Shown here piece after piece: positions 7,685 to 14,522 of a stretch of 22,110 bases of DNA. A model generated the notes under the pieces. It was not told the DNA's origin and searched no databases. It saw only the letters and a list, made by a program, of their open reading frames with translations. A program made the position numbers and the translations under genes. How positions within the stretch are numbered: the first letter of the stretch is position 1; every line of letters starts with the position of its first letter. Origin of the DNA: a virus; the IMG/VR virus record IMGVR_UViG_3300042563_001813, positions 1 to 22,110 of that record, one strand, 5' to 3'.

Positions 7685-8635
7685 ATGACTTTCAATCGTT
7701 ACCGTATCCACAAGCAACCACATGGTTCACAAGCCTGGCTTGACCAGCGTTACATGGATGAGCAAGGCAACCGCCGCATCTCAGCCAGTGCCGCAGCCGC
7801 TATCTATGGTCTGCATCCTTTCGTAAAGAAAGACCACTACGCAGCTGAACAACTATCAGGCGTGGCACCTAGCCCTATCACCCCCAATGCAGCGATGGAG
7901 ACAGGCAACCGCCTTGAAGACACCGTTATCACATGGGCTGGCGACAGGCTCGGTGTCCAATTTGAAACTCCACAGGAACTGTTCTGTTACGACACAGACA
8001 ACGGATGCCATCTCATCTCCACCCTTGACGGCTGGAACGAAGAGACACGCCACATCCTTGAAGTCAAAACCACCAGCCGTGAATACTCAGGCACACTCCC
8101 TGACTACTGGCGTATCCAGGGGATCACCCAATACATTTGTGCTGATGCTAAGCGTGTTACGTGGGCAATCTTCGACAACACTTTGCGTCTTACCTTGGTT
8201 GAGCAGGTCATCACCGAGGAAGAAGTTGCTGAACATATCGAAGCAGTGACCGAGTGGTTGAATAGTGTTGAGCTGGGCATGACACCATCAGGTGTTAAGT
8301 GGTCATATGAAACTATCCAGACCAGGTATCAACGTCCAGTGTCCCGCACCGTAGAGCTACCTAGTGATAGTGCTGAGTTGATTCAACGGTTGCGCCATGT
8401 TCGTAATGAACTTGCGTCGTATAAGCAATTAGAAGATGAATTAAAAGCAGAGTTTTGCGAGTTGTTGGGTGAAGCTGACACCGCTATATTGAATGGTGTC
8501 ACGGTTGCTACGTGGAAGGGACAGAAGCGGGAATCATTTGACTCCAAAGCACTGCGCCTTGCCCACCCCGACCTTGCCAAGCAATACATCAAAGAAGTAC
8601 AAACCCGTACCTTCCTTTTGAAAGGGGAAAAATAA
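7685..8635 (+). CDS. YqaJ-family exonuclease (lambda Exo-like recombination nuclease)
   Basis: This protein of 316 residues carries the YqaJ/lambda-exonuclease pattern. ISASAAAAIYGLHPF (32-46) is followed by GNRLE with E78, STLDG with D115, and the ILEVKT strand with E126 and K128 (the PD-(D/E)xK core). YWRIQGITQY (141-150) supplies the conserved Q. It would resect duplex ends 5' to 3', making single strands for the annealing protein encoded next. The two genes share one base (TAATG). Start ATG 7685 has GAAGGGGAAG upstream and promoter P1. Strong call. Confidence 0.88.
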   Translation: MTFNRYRIHKQPHGSQAWLDQRYMDEQGNRRISASAAAAIYGLHPFVKKDHYAAEQLSGVAPSPITPNAAMETGNRLEDTVITWAGDRLGVQFETPQELFCYDTDNGCHLISTLDGWNEETRHILEVKTTSREYSGTLPDYWRIQGITQYICADAKRVTWAIFDNTLRLTLVEQVITEEEVAEHIEAVTEWLNSVELGMTPSGVKWSYETIQTRYQRPVSRTVELPSDSAELIQRLRHVRNELASYKQLEDELKAEFCELLGEADTAILNGVTVATWKGQKRESFDSKALRLAHPDLAKQYIKEVQTRTFLLKGEK

Positions 8636-9297
8636 TGACAACAGATAACACCAAAGAACTACTAGAGGTACTGAACAAGTACGCAGTACCAGACCCAAAG
8701 ATCGTGGGTCTTCTACCCAAGGGCGGGCAGCAAATGTCCTATGTCGGACACGCAGATATCACCCGCATTTTAATTTCCGTCGATCCCCACTGGCGTTTAG
8801 TTCCTATCGCCTGGGAGAATGGTCGCCCTGCTTGCAACATCGTGAACGACATGGCAACCATGTGGTTCGAGCTGACACTGCTCGGTACTTCACGTCTTGC
8901 TATTGGCACAGCGAAAGCCAATGCTTTTGATCTTGACAAGCAACTCTATGGAGATGCGTTACGCAACGGAGCTATGCGTTTTGGTATCAGTTTGAACCTC
9001 TGGACAAAGAACGAATGGGAAGAACTAGACCACAACCCAGCCCCATCTAAGCCACGTCCTACAGCTGCCGCTAACGCCCCTGAGCAGGCTCCTAAGCAGT
9101 CCAAACCCAAGACCCTAACTCCACTGTCCCAACCACAGATTGACCAGTTTACGGCTGCCTGTGAAACCAAAGGCATCGACCCCAAAGTAGTGGCTGCCAA
9201 CGCTGGCATCCCCGAAGGCACACCCTGGATGGAATCCCACCTACCCGCACTACGTTCAGCGTTCAAAGAACTTGTGTCATTTAAGGAAGGCGAGTGA
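8635..9297 (+). CDS. Single-strand annealing protein, Rad52-like superfamily (phage recombinase)
   Basis: This protein of 220 residues has an N-terminal region LLPKGGQQMSYVGHADITRI (about 22-41) followed by WRLVPI. The core GDALRNGAMRFGISLNLW (about 102-119) is the sequence pattern of actinophage annealing proteins of the Rad52/ERF-like type. A Pro/Ala/Lys-rich linker (about 128-158) leads to a C-terminal helical domain. It probably coats and anneals strands exposed by the exonuclease upstream, forming a two-gene Exo/SSAP recombination unit. The exact subfamily is uncertain. Confidence 0.72.
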   Translation: MTTDNTKELLEVLNKYAVPDPKIVGLLPKGGQQMSYVGHADITRILISVDPHWRLVPIAWENGRPACNIVNDMATMWFELTLLGTSRLAIGTAKANAFDLDKQLYGDALRNGAMRFGISLNLWTKNEWEELDHNPAPSKPRPTAAANAPEQAPKQSKPKTLTPLSQPQIDQFTAACETKGIDPKVVAANAGIPEGTPWMESHLPALRSAFKELVSFKEGE

Positions 9298-9467
9298 TGG
9301 CTAACAAAAGAACCGTCGATCCTACCGCAACCGAAGCATCAGTAAGAGTTATCGGCATCCGAGTAACAGACACCCAGCTGAAACAAATAGCAAAACTATG
9401 TGAAGAACGAGGGGTTAAACGATCCCAACTTCTTCGTGACCTGGTAAGGCAAGCAGTAGCAGCATGA
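9297..9467 (+). CDS. Ribbon-helix-helix DNA-binding protein (56 residues)
   Basis: ATG 9297 overlaps the previous stop by one base and follows AAGGAAGG. The 56-residue product reads as a beta strand (SVRVIGIRVT, 15-24), then helix (DTQLKQIAKLCEERG), then KRSQLLRDLVRQAVAA. This is the typical Arc/CopG/MetJ fold order, so it likely binds operator DNA as a dimer and regulates transcription. It sits within the replication operon. The ATGA at 9464-9467 couples it to the next gene. Confidence 0.75.
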   Translation: MANKRTVDPTATEASVRVIGIRVTDTQLKQIAKLCEERGVKRSQLLRDLVRQAVAA

Positions 9468-9805
9468 ACGCCAAAGAAATAACTGAACACGGTGCATCCA
9501 TGTACCGTCGTCGGGGTTGTCGATGCACAGTTTGCTGTGCAGGAATGTCTGCAACACGAAAGAAGTACCGCCCGCTTGCCATGTCTAGTGATGTCAGGCT
9601 TGATGCTGCACCGTTGATTGAGTTTCTCACTAAAGCAGAACAGTTGCAATACCTGGACAACCATACGCTTACACGTTGGGGTCAAGACGGGTTGAGTGTT
9701 TACACCGCAGACAAATGGTGTCTACGTTTTGGTCTTCACCCTGCTGAAATTTTCGGACATAAATTCTATGAAGGATGTTTCGAGAGTGAGGCATCCAATG
9801 GATAA
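9464..9805 (+). CDS. Cys-cluster / HTH-like phage protein
   Basis: This protein of 113 residues begins with HGASMYRRRGCRCTVCCAG (9-27), an H/G..GCRC..C pattern frequent near the N-terminus of actinophage proteins and probably zinc-binding. The C-terminal half, HTLTRWGQDGLSVYTADKWCL and RFGLHPAEIFG, looks like a helix-turn-helix (A.SVYTADKWCLRFGLHP) of the kind used for DNA binding. Start ATG 9464 overlaps the RHH stop by four bases. It is likely a DNA-binding regulator or replication accessory; unproven. Confidence 0.6.
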   Translation: MNAKEITEHGASMYRRRGCRCTVCCAGMSATRKKYRPLAMSSDVRLDAAPLIEFLTKAEQLQYLDNHTLTRWGQDGLSVYTADKWCLRFGLHPAEIFGHKFYEGCFESEASNG

Positions 9806-9950
9806 CGGCATGTGGCAAGAAGCTGTTGATTCCTTGGTCAAAGAGAACAATCGTTTAACAGAAAAGTTGATGTTGCTCGAAGATACCAACGCCATGCTCT
9901 CATCAGAGTGTCGCCGTCTAAGTGATGAACTGGCTAGGCGCAGTGAGTAA
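9798..9950 (+). CDS. Short coiled-coil protein (50 residues)
   Basis: ATG 9798 overlaps the previous gene by eight bases. The product (MDNGMWQEAV then heptad-like VKENNRLTEKLMLLEDTNAM and ECRRLSDELARR) is predicted to be one continuous amphipathic helix with a leucine-zipper look. It probably dimerises or binds a partner. Its end overlaps the nuclease start by eight bases. No family recognised. Confidence 0.6.
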   Translation: MDNGMWQEAVDSLVKENNRLTEKLMLLEDTNAMLSSECRRLSDELARRSE

Positions 9951-10278
9951 AGCAAAACAAAAAGGAACCGCAGCTGAAACCGCTGTAGTCACATGGCTTA
10001 AAGGTGAAGGCTGGATCTATACAGAGCGTCGTGCGTTGTCAGGGAATCTTGACAAGGGCGATATCAACATGGGTGCGCCAGTCGTTATAGAAGTTAAAGA
10101 CCATAAGACAATTACGTTGTCTGAATGGATGAAAGAATTGAAGGTTGAGATGGCTAACGCCGAGGTAACTATGGGTGCTGTCATTGCTAAGAAGCGTGGC
10201 ACGATGGATGTTGGCGACTGGTATGCGGTGATGCCTGCCCGTGTCTTCGCTGCTTTACTGAAGGAAGCGGGCTACTAA
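9943..10278 (+). CDS. Hjc-like PD-(D/E)xK nuclease, probable Holliday junction resolvase
   Basis: From GTG 9943 the product has 111 residues. KGTAAETAVVTWL (with E12), LDKGDI (D40) and VVIEVKDHK (E50, K52) together match the archaeal Hjc/endonuclease PD-(D/E)xK layout. GTG 9943 is chosen because it repeats the eight-base overlap of the previous junction and starts with SKAKQKG, the usual beginning. GTG 9922 would add seven residues. It would resolve recombination intermediates made by the Exo/SSAP pair or act as a nicking repair nuclease. Confidence 0.72.
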   Translation: MSKAKQKGTAAETAVVTWLKGEGWIYTERRALSGNLDKGDINMGAPVVIEVKDHKTITLSEWMKELKVEMANAEVTMGAVIAKKRGTMDVGDWYAVMPARVFAALLKEAGY

Positions 10279-10502
10279 TGAGTGAATACATACACCAAGA
10301 CGATGCATACGAATGGCTCCGAGACAAAGAGATTCAGTTTGCAGAACAAGACTTTGCCAAGGTGCAGGTTGAACGTGACGAATACAAAGCATGTGTCGCC
10401 CAGTTTGTTAAAGCATGGAGACAGTTGGAAGGCACGACCCAATTAACTTCAGCAATGGAGCTGGCGTTATACCTTGCAGAAAAGGCAGCAAACAATGACT
10501 GA
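10278..10502 (+). CDS. Hypothetical 74-residue helical protein
   Basis: ATG 10278 shares one base with the nuclease stop (TAATG). The product is acidic and helical (QDDAYEWLRDKEIQFAEQDF, then VQVERDEYKACVAQFVKAWR), likely a coiled coil. No motif identifies a function; it belongs to the same operon as the recombination genes. Confidence 0.55.
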   Translation: MSEYIHQDDAYEWLRDKEIQFAEQDFAKVQVERDEYKACVAQFVKAWRQLEGTTQLTSAMELALYLAEKAANND

Positions 10503-10581
10503 TTTTTTTATGATGGTAGTTACACTCACGAGCGTTTTTCTCTGCGGTGTATTACTTGGAGACAAATTCGGTGGCTGGTAA
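10495..10581 (+). CDS. Tiny membrane protein (28 residues)
   Basis: ATG 10495 overlaps the previous gene by eight bases, an overlap size that recurs in this operon. The 28 residues form one hydrophobic span (FFMMVVTLTSVFLCGVLLG) ending DKFGGW. It contains the ribosome site for the next gene, whose start lies inside it. Small size limits confidence, but shape and junction favour a real gene. Confidence 0.45.
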   Translation: MTDFFMMVVTLTSVFLCGVLLGDKFGGW

Positions 10582-11116
10582 CAAACTGCCCGACGGGTCA
10601 CGCTGGTCATACCAACTAACCGTTGCCGAAGAAGCCATCTGCGCCAGAGTCGGATGGTTACGTCAAGAACCCATGCTCGGACAACCACAACGCAACATGA
10701 ACTACTCCGAAGGCGACGTATGGGAATCTTTACAACACATGATCTGTGCAGGAAGTGAACTAGCTTTTGCCCGCATGATGGGCATGAACGAATTCGAACC
10801 TCACGTTAATAAGTTCAAGAGTGCATTAGATATTCCTGGCTACGGAGAAGTTCGCTATGCGTTCCCACGTGGGTTCCCTTCAACTTCTGGTCAAATAAAT
10901 GGTCTACGCATGACTATCCATGATGATGAGACATTGAAGTACGCACTTGTAATTGGTGGTCTAGCAAAACGTACACGTCGAGTAGCACCTGACTGGTTGG
11001 GTGAACCTTACGTTGCTGTCGGTTGGTTGTATGGACATGAAGCGAAACGTGACGAGTGGAAGTTCAATGAGAAAACCTGGTATGCGCCAGTCAATGCACT
11101 AAGGCTTTTGCAGTAG
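10571..11116 (+). CDS. Conserved phage protein of unknown function (181 residues)
   Basis: I chose GTG 10571 (GGAG at 10558-10561); GTG 10547 would add eight residues without a binding site. The product contains LTVAEEAICARVGWL, GSELAFARMMGM, VRYAF, GLRMTIHDDETLKYALVIGG and YVAVGWLYGHEAKRDEW. This order (E/A helix, beta strand with DD, then VGWLYGxEAK) resembles a widespread phage/prophage family without assigned role; a PD-(D/E)xK-like fold is possible but not shown. It is the last gene before a gap of about 90 bases. Confidence 0.6.
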   Translation: MAGNKLPDGSRWSYQLTVAEEAICARVGWLRQEPMLGQPQRNMNYSEGDVWESLQHMICAGSELAFARMMGMNEFEPHVNKFKSALDIPGYGEVRYAFPRGFPSTSGQINGLRMTIHDDETLKYALVIGGLAKRTRRVAPDWLGEPYVAVGWLYGHEAKRDEWKFNEKTWYAPVNALRLLQ

Positions 11117-11165
11117 CACTGCTAAACTATTTCAATCCGTTTAACAGTACTTAGTTGGGAGAACT

Positions 11166-11180
11166 ATGACACCTAAATGA
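11166..11180 (+). CDS. Four-codon minigene (MTPK) before the lysin gene
   Basis: GGGAG (11157-11161) precedes ATG ACA CCT AAA TGA. It may be a leader minigene or chance; it parallels the seven-codon frame at 783. Confidence 0.2.
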   Translation: MTPK

Positions 11181-11205
11181 CCCATCCCCTGAACAAAGGA
11201 GAACC

Positions 11206-11652
11206 ATGCGTACACGCATCCTCATAACAATCATTGCCCTATCCATCCCCTCTACAATCCTCTCAGAAGCCCCTGTAAGCGCATCTAAGACACCCAAAGA
11301 GATTGAAGCACTCGTAATGCCCTGGCGGTTTTACAAACGCCTCGCCAAATGCGAAACAGATTCCCGTTGGCACACATCCACCCGTAACTACACATCTGGC
11401 TACGGAATCGCACTCGGAACCTGGCGGCGGTTTAGCAACAGCTCCAATGCTGACCGCTACACCCCCATCCAGCAAGCCCGCATCGTAGACCGCATTGCTT
11501 GGCTCGGACACACCGAACCCGATGGTGAATTTGTCCACCCCGTCGGTCCATACGGCTGGTCTGTAATCAAATACCAAAACTGCATGGGATTACAACAGTT
11601 CATATGCCGATCCCCACACCCCAAAGTCCAACGCACGAAAAGATACTGCTAA
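11206..11652 (+). CDS. Secreted Rpf-like transglycosylase (second peptidoglycan hydrolase)
   Basis: This protein of 148 residues has a signal peptide (MRTRILITIIALSIPSTI, with a likely cut near 26 after VSA). The mature part has WRFYKRLAKCETDSRWH (E50 catalytic), SGYGIALGTWRRF and YTPIQQARIVDRIAW, then HPVGPYGWSVI. This is the layout of the resuscitation-promoting-factor/transglycosylase-like domain, which cuts glycan strands. AAAGGAG lies before ATG 11206. It stands in the early module, far from the M15 endolysin, so it may remodel the wall during infection or help entry rather than final lysis. A role as an endogenous host-type Rpf mimic is possible. Confidence 0.75.
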   Translation: MRTRILITIIALSIPSTILSEAPVSASKTPKEIEALVMPWRFYKRLAKCETDSRWHTSTRNYTSGYGIALGTWRRFSNSSNADRYTPIQQARIVDRIAWLGHTEPDGEFVHPVGPYGWSVIKYQNCMGLQQFICRSPHPKVQRTKRYC

Positions 11653-11679
11653 TGTTTTACACAGGACAAAGGGGAACCT

Positions 11680-12111
11680 GTGGACATCGTGACATACCGA
11701 ACTAGCAAACGCTTCTGGGACAAAGTAAACATCCTCACCCCCGAAGAATGTTGGGAATGGCAAGGCTCCCTACGAGGCGACAGTTACGGACAGTTATACG
11801 CACAAGGAAAACACCGATCAGCTCACCGCTTCTCATTCTTCCTAGCTCACTACTACTACCCGCCAGTTGTACGCCACAAATGTGACAACCGAATCTGTGT
11901 AAACCCCCACCACCTAGAAGGTGGAACCCAAACAGAAAACATGAAAGACGTAGTAAATCGAGGTAGACATTTTTATGCAAACAAAACACACTGCCCAAGG
12001 GGACACGAATATGACGAAGCAAATACCTACAACAAACCGAACGGATCACGAGAATGTCGAGCCTGTCGAAAAGCAAGAAAACTTCTTGACATTGACACAC
12101 CCCATCTGTAA
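11680..12111 (+). CDS. HNH homing-type endonuclease
   Basis: This protein of 143 residues starts at GTG 11680 after AAAGGGGAACCT. The HNH core runs from AHRFSFFLAHY (H49) through VRHKCDNRICVNPHHL (H66, C68, C73, N75, H77, H78). The C-terminus has a second zinc module, HCPRGHEYDEANTY to ECRACRKAR (C105, H109, C126, C129). Free-standing HNH genes are often mobile. Its last codons (LLDIDTPHL) are read from a copy of promoter P1, which suggests the gene was inserted against, or has extended into, that promoter. Family call is strong; target unknown. Confidence 0.88.
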   Translation: MDIVTYRTSKRFWDKVNILTPEECWEWQGSLRGDSYGQLYAQGKHRSAHRFSFFLAHYYYPPVVRHKCDNRICVNPHHLEGGTQTENMKDVVNRGRHFYANKTHCPRGHEYDEANTYNKPNGSRECRACRKARKLLDIDTPHL

Positions 12112-12114
12112 CAT
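12086..12114 (+). promoter_or_regulatory. Promoter P2, second copy of the P1 element
   Basis: TTGACA (12086-12091), a 17-base spacer and TAACAT (12109-12114). The -10 box contains the TAA stop of the HNH gene. Over 42 aligned positions (12082-12122 against 7614-7655) there are 35 matches, 6 mismatches and one gap. The predicted start point coincides with ATG 12122. Confidence 0.72.
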
Positions 12115-12121
12115 GAACGCA

Positions 12122-12280
12122 ATGAAGGGCATCTCGCTGAAACAACACTGGCATTGCCCACGCTGCAAAGTAGCTGTGACTACCTACATAACCCTCTCAA
12201 CCCCACCACAACACCGTTGTATCAAGGCTGCGAACCAACATAAACCATTACAACCCTTGGAAGGGGACAACAATGAGTAA
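12122..12280 (+). CDS. Zinc-ribbon microprotein, leaderless (52 residues)
   Basis: I chose ATG 12122 because it lies exactly seven bases after the P2 -10 box; ATG 12113 would fall inside that box. The product contains HWHCPRCKVAV (C12, C15) and HRC (C33) with nearby His residues, a likely zinc site. It ends in PLEGDNNE and overlaps the SSB start by eight bases. A role beside SSB in replication or transcription is possible. Function unknown. Confidence 0.55.
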   Translation: MKGISLKQHWHCPRCKVAVTTYITLSTPPQHRCIKAANQHKPLQPLEGDNNE

Positions 12281-12677
12281 CCACATCACCGTACACGGCA
12301 AGATAGGTCAAGAACCAGAGATGCGATACACAGGTAGCCAAATGGCTGTCATCTCATTCTCAATAGCAGACACCTACGGCAAAGACGACAAGAAGAAAAC
12401 GACATGGCACAACATCACCGCCTTCGGATCACTTGCTGAAAACTTTGCCAGCAGTGTGTCAAAAGGGGACACCGTGATCGTCACTGGACGCCTAGAACAA
12501 GAAGAGTTCACCAAAAAAGACGGCACCAAAGGCAAGTCAATCAAGATTATTGCCGACGAAATTGGTGTGTCACTCCGCTGGAATGTCTGGCTCAAAGACC
12601 AGACGAACGCAACGATGGCACAAGTAGGACAGATCTTTCCTGGCGCATCCGTTCAGGCAGCTGACGACTTTTTCTAA
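12273..12677 (+). CDS. ssb: Single-stranded DNA-binding protein
   Basis: This protein of 134 residues starts at ATG 12273 after GGAAGGGGACAACA. The OB-fold pattern is clear: HITVHGKIGQEPEMRYT, then VISFSIADTY, TTWHNITAFGSLAEN, KGDTVIVTGRLEQEEF and KSIKIIADEIGVSL. The acidic tip DDFF mirrors the partner-binding tail of bacterial SSB. It coats single strands and serves the recombination genes upstream. It is coupled by TAATG to the next gene. Confidence 0.9.
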   Translation: MSNHITVHGKIGQEPEMRYTGSQMAVISFSIADTYGKDDKKKTTWHNITAFGSLAENFASSVSKGDTVIVTGRLEQEEFTKKDGTKGKSIKIIADEIGVSLRWNVWLKDQTNATMAQVGQIFPGASVQAADDFF

Positions 12678-12919
12678 TGGCAACACCATTATCTTTTGAT
12701 GAGTGGATGAAGATTGGGGTCACGCAAGGATTTGCGGGGGCTCCAATCTGTTCTACCCACGATGGCATACCCATGTCACTGGAAGAAGAAGAAGAGTTCG
12801 AAGAAGGAAACGACCCATGTGTTCATGTTGTACGCCTGTACGAAACACTGGAGATCAAGGCAGCTGTCGAAGAGAACCATTCACCTTCGATGTGGCGCAA
12901 CAAATACAGTGCAGAGTGA
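12677..12919 (+). CDS. Conserved actinophage protein, acidic (80 residues)
   Basis: ATG 12677 shares a base with the SSB stop. FDEWMKIGVTQGFAGAPICSTHDGIPM, followed by a Glu run (EEEEEFEEG) and DPCVHVVRLYE, is a pattern I recognise from small actinophage proteins (EW...G....P.C..HDG.P). The conserved Cys/His pair suggests metal binding. Role unknown. Confidence 0.65.
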   Translation: MATPLSFDEWMKIGVTQGFAGAPICSTHDGIPMSLEEEEEFEEGNDPCVHVVRLYETLEIKAAVEENHSPSMWRNKYSAE

Positions 12920-12946
12920 CACCCCTAAGAAACGGGCAACAAAAAA

Positions 12947-13210
12947 ATGAGAGATGCGTGGCACGAGAAAGCACACTGCAAAGGCGTATCGTCAGAGATC
13001 TTTTTCCCTGATGCCTCTTTCGACAGTGGAACGGGACGTGTATGGAAAGAAGCACGAAGCTTTTGTGCTGTATGCCCTGTCATCAGCGAGTGCCTCAAGT
13101 TTGTACTCCCATTCGAAGAAGCAACGGGCAGACGTAACGGGTTCTGGGCGGGGATGACCCCCAAAGAACGTGACCAACACGTCTACTACCAACAACGGGT
13201 AAAGCCCTAG
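12947..13210 (+). CDS. WhiB-family transcription regulator
   Basis: This protein of 87 residues has the four WhiB cysteines C11, C40, C43 and C49 (AVCPVISEC), which hold a [4Fe-4S] cluster. GFWAGMTPKERD (65-76) is the G-W turn and basic segment that contacts sigma factor and DNA. WhiB proteins are confined to actinobacteria and their phages, so this fixes the host group. A phage copy could reprogram or block host WhiB regulation or superinfection. The start ATG 12947 follows an A-rich tract with no clear ribosome site. Its stop lies inside the terminator-like hairpin. Confidence 0.88.
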   Translation: MRDAWHEKAHCKGVSSEIFFPDASFDSGTGRVWKEARSFCAVCPVISECLKFVLPFEEATGRRNGFWAGMTPKERDQHVYYQQRVKP

Positions 13211-13240
13211 CCGTCAGGAAGGGGAACCGACGACTAGGGC
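13204..13240. terminator. Hairpin between convergent operons
   Basis: GCCCTAGCCGTC (13204-13215) pairs with GACGACTAGGGC (13229-13240), 11 of 12 positions, with a 13-base loop. It overlaps the whiB stop and separates rightward from leftward genes, so bidirectional termination is likely. There is no U-tract. The loop carries GGAAGGGGAACC, the same ribosome-site motif seen before the HNH gene. Confidence 0.55.
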
Positions 13241-13260
13241 AGACTGATTGTACCAGAATG

Positions 13261-13524
13261 TTAGTAAAGTTGTTTTATGCTATACGTTTGTTTGTAGTAC
13301 AAAGAACATGACTGCGCTGCTTCTTCTGCAAGATCAGGCGACCTGAACTTTTGTGCGTAGCGAGCTGAAGATGTCCACCCCCACACTTCTTCCCATTCAT
13401 ACCTGAAGTATTTACTTGTCGAGCCGAAGTCGAACGATCCTAGTGTGATTACCCAGCGGTGTTGTGCGGGTGGTTTGGCACGGCGTATTCTCAACGACCA
13501 AAGGCGGAGTAGGGTGTTCCTCAT
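13261..13524 (-). CDS. Hypothetical protein, last gene of the leftward operon
   Basis: This protein of 87 residues starts where the upstream gene stops (TGATG, one-base overlap). After a basic N-terminus (LRLWSLRIRRAK) it has a beta stretch (RWVITLGSFDFG), an aromatic segment (YFRYEWEEVWGWTSSARYA) and a helix (SPDLAEEAAQSC). No known family. The consistent junction with its neighbours supports it as real. Confidence 0.55.
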   Translation of the reverse strand: MRNTLLRLWSLRIRRAKPPAQHRWVITLGSFDFGSTSKYFRYEWEEVWGWTSSARYAQKFRSPDLAEEAAQSCSLYYKQTYSIKQLY

Positions 13525-13706
13525 CAGAACGGTTCTGTTTTCCAGTAGCCAGGGTCACGCCCTGAACAGACTGGACACAGATCCACGTCACCATCGAAGT
13601 ACCATCCGTTCTTGAACTCTTCCACTCGTGCATCTGTTGCGGTGCCATGGCGGGGGGTTGATTGTGCTTCGCACTTGTCACAGATCAGAGAGATATGCAG
13701 GCTCAT
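13524..13706 (-). CDS. Small zinc-binding protein with two CxxC knuckles
   Basis: This protein of 60 residues starts at the ATG overlapping the previous stop (ATGA). CDKC (9-12) and CPVC (44-47) flank a middle region ending FKNGWYFDGDVDL. This layout (ICDKC, about 30 residues, GW..DGDVDLCPVC) is a common phage zinc ribbon. A longer reading frame extends upstream but overlaps the next gene, so the short form is preferred. Confidence 0.65.
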   Translation of the reverse strand: MSLHISLICDKCEAQSTPRHGTATDARVEEFKNGWYFDGDVDLCPVCSGRDPGYWKTEPF

Positions 13707-13960
13707 CGGTTGTACTCGTTCACTGAACTGACCCAGCACCAGCCAGCCAGACCCATAAGGATGAGGCTTAGAAGGTATGAGGACTCCATCGTGTAGAACG
13801 ATCCGAGACAGAACACCATCCCACTGAATGACCGTGCTTTGTAGTTCATCTGTCGTGGTGCCTGTCCTAGCCTGTCTCTCACCACTTGGGTGCGGGTGCG
13901 TATGTCTAGTGGTCTGTCCCATGATTTTACTGCGGGGTGGTTAGGTGAATAGCGTTTCAT
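13703..13960 (-). CDS. Hypothetical protein with one membrane span (85 residues)
   Basis: The ATG overlaps the upstream stop (ATGA) and follows GAAGGAACACA. The first 45 residues are basic and polar (KRYSPNHPAVKSWDRP). Residues about 60-78 (SYLLSLILMGLAGWCWVSSV) form a possible membrane helix. No family recognised. Confidence 0.5.
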   Translation of the reverse strand: MKRYSPNHPAVKSWDRPLDIRTRTQVVRDRLGQAPRQMNYKARSFSGMVFCLGSFYTMESSYLLSLILMGLAGWCWVSSVNEYNR

Positions 13961-14253
13961 TGTGTTCCTTCTTCTGCTTTGATAAGTGCGGATAGTTGTT
14001 CGGCGGTTACGACTGATGACAATCTCCCGACCAGTATCTCTATTGCGTTTTCTTTTTTGTTCATAACCGTGGCAAGTTTGTTTTCCAGCTCTATTCGGTT
14101 GTCGTTGCTGTCAAGGCGTTCAACCGTGACCGAGTAGCCGTCTTGAATGTCGCTGTTGATGTCATGCACCATTGGGTTGAGCGTGTAGTTGATGAGTCCA
14201 TCTACTGACCCGTCTTCTGGGTGTTCGATCGTTACGAGTAGTTGGGTTTTCAT
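13957..14253 (-). CDS. Hypothetical 98-residue protein
   Basis: It begins MKTQLLVTIEHPEDGSVDG and ends in two helices (RIELENKLATVMNKKENAIE and TAEQLSALIKAEEG). The alternation of strand (QLLVTIEH, GYSVTVERL) and helix suggests a small alpha/beta fold. Four-base overlaps occur at both ends. Function unknown. Confidence 0.55.
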   Translation of the reverse strand: MKTQLLVTIEHPEDGSVDGLINYTLNPMVHDINSDIQDGYSVTVERLDSNDNRIELENKLATVMNKKENAIEILVGRLSSVVTAEQLSALIKAEEGTQ

Positions 14254-14522
14254 ACGACCACAATTTCTACATCGTCCACGTACATACCCGCAATATCGTC
14301 ACAACTCTGGCAGTCATACGAAGCAGCGTCAGATACACAGTCACCCCAGTTACCTTCTAATGCCCGCTGCGCTCCCGCCTTGGTGCGGTACAGGCGTTGT
14401 GTGTAGATCTCACGGTGTATTTCATCACCGATAAATTCTGCATCTTTCCATCTTGGGTGATCTGGGTCAGGACATAGGACTGCTGCGAGGCAGTACCTAC
14501 CGAGTGGGTATTTGTAGTTCAT
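14250..14522 (-). CDS. Hypothetical Cys-containing protein (90 residues)
   Basis: The product has cysteines at 11, 17, 62, 71 and 74; the last three (GDCVSDAASYDCQSC) could form a metal site. The middle, HREIYTQRLYRTKAGAQRAL, is a helix with a beta entry. It ends in an acidic/valine tail (DDVEIVVV). Both ends overlap neighbours by four bases. No family recognised. Confidence 0.5.
   Translation of the reverse strand: MNYKYPLGRYCLAAVLCPDPDHPRWKDAEFIGDEIHREIYTQRLYRTKAGAQRALEGNWGDCVSDAASYDCQSCDDIAGMYVDDVEIVVV

Noticed and set aside
12915-12940. TGACACCCC before whiB, as a third copy of the P1 spacer
   Set aside because: Only nine bases match; no TTGACA or TANNNT at proper spacing.
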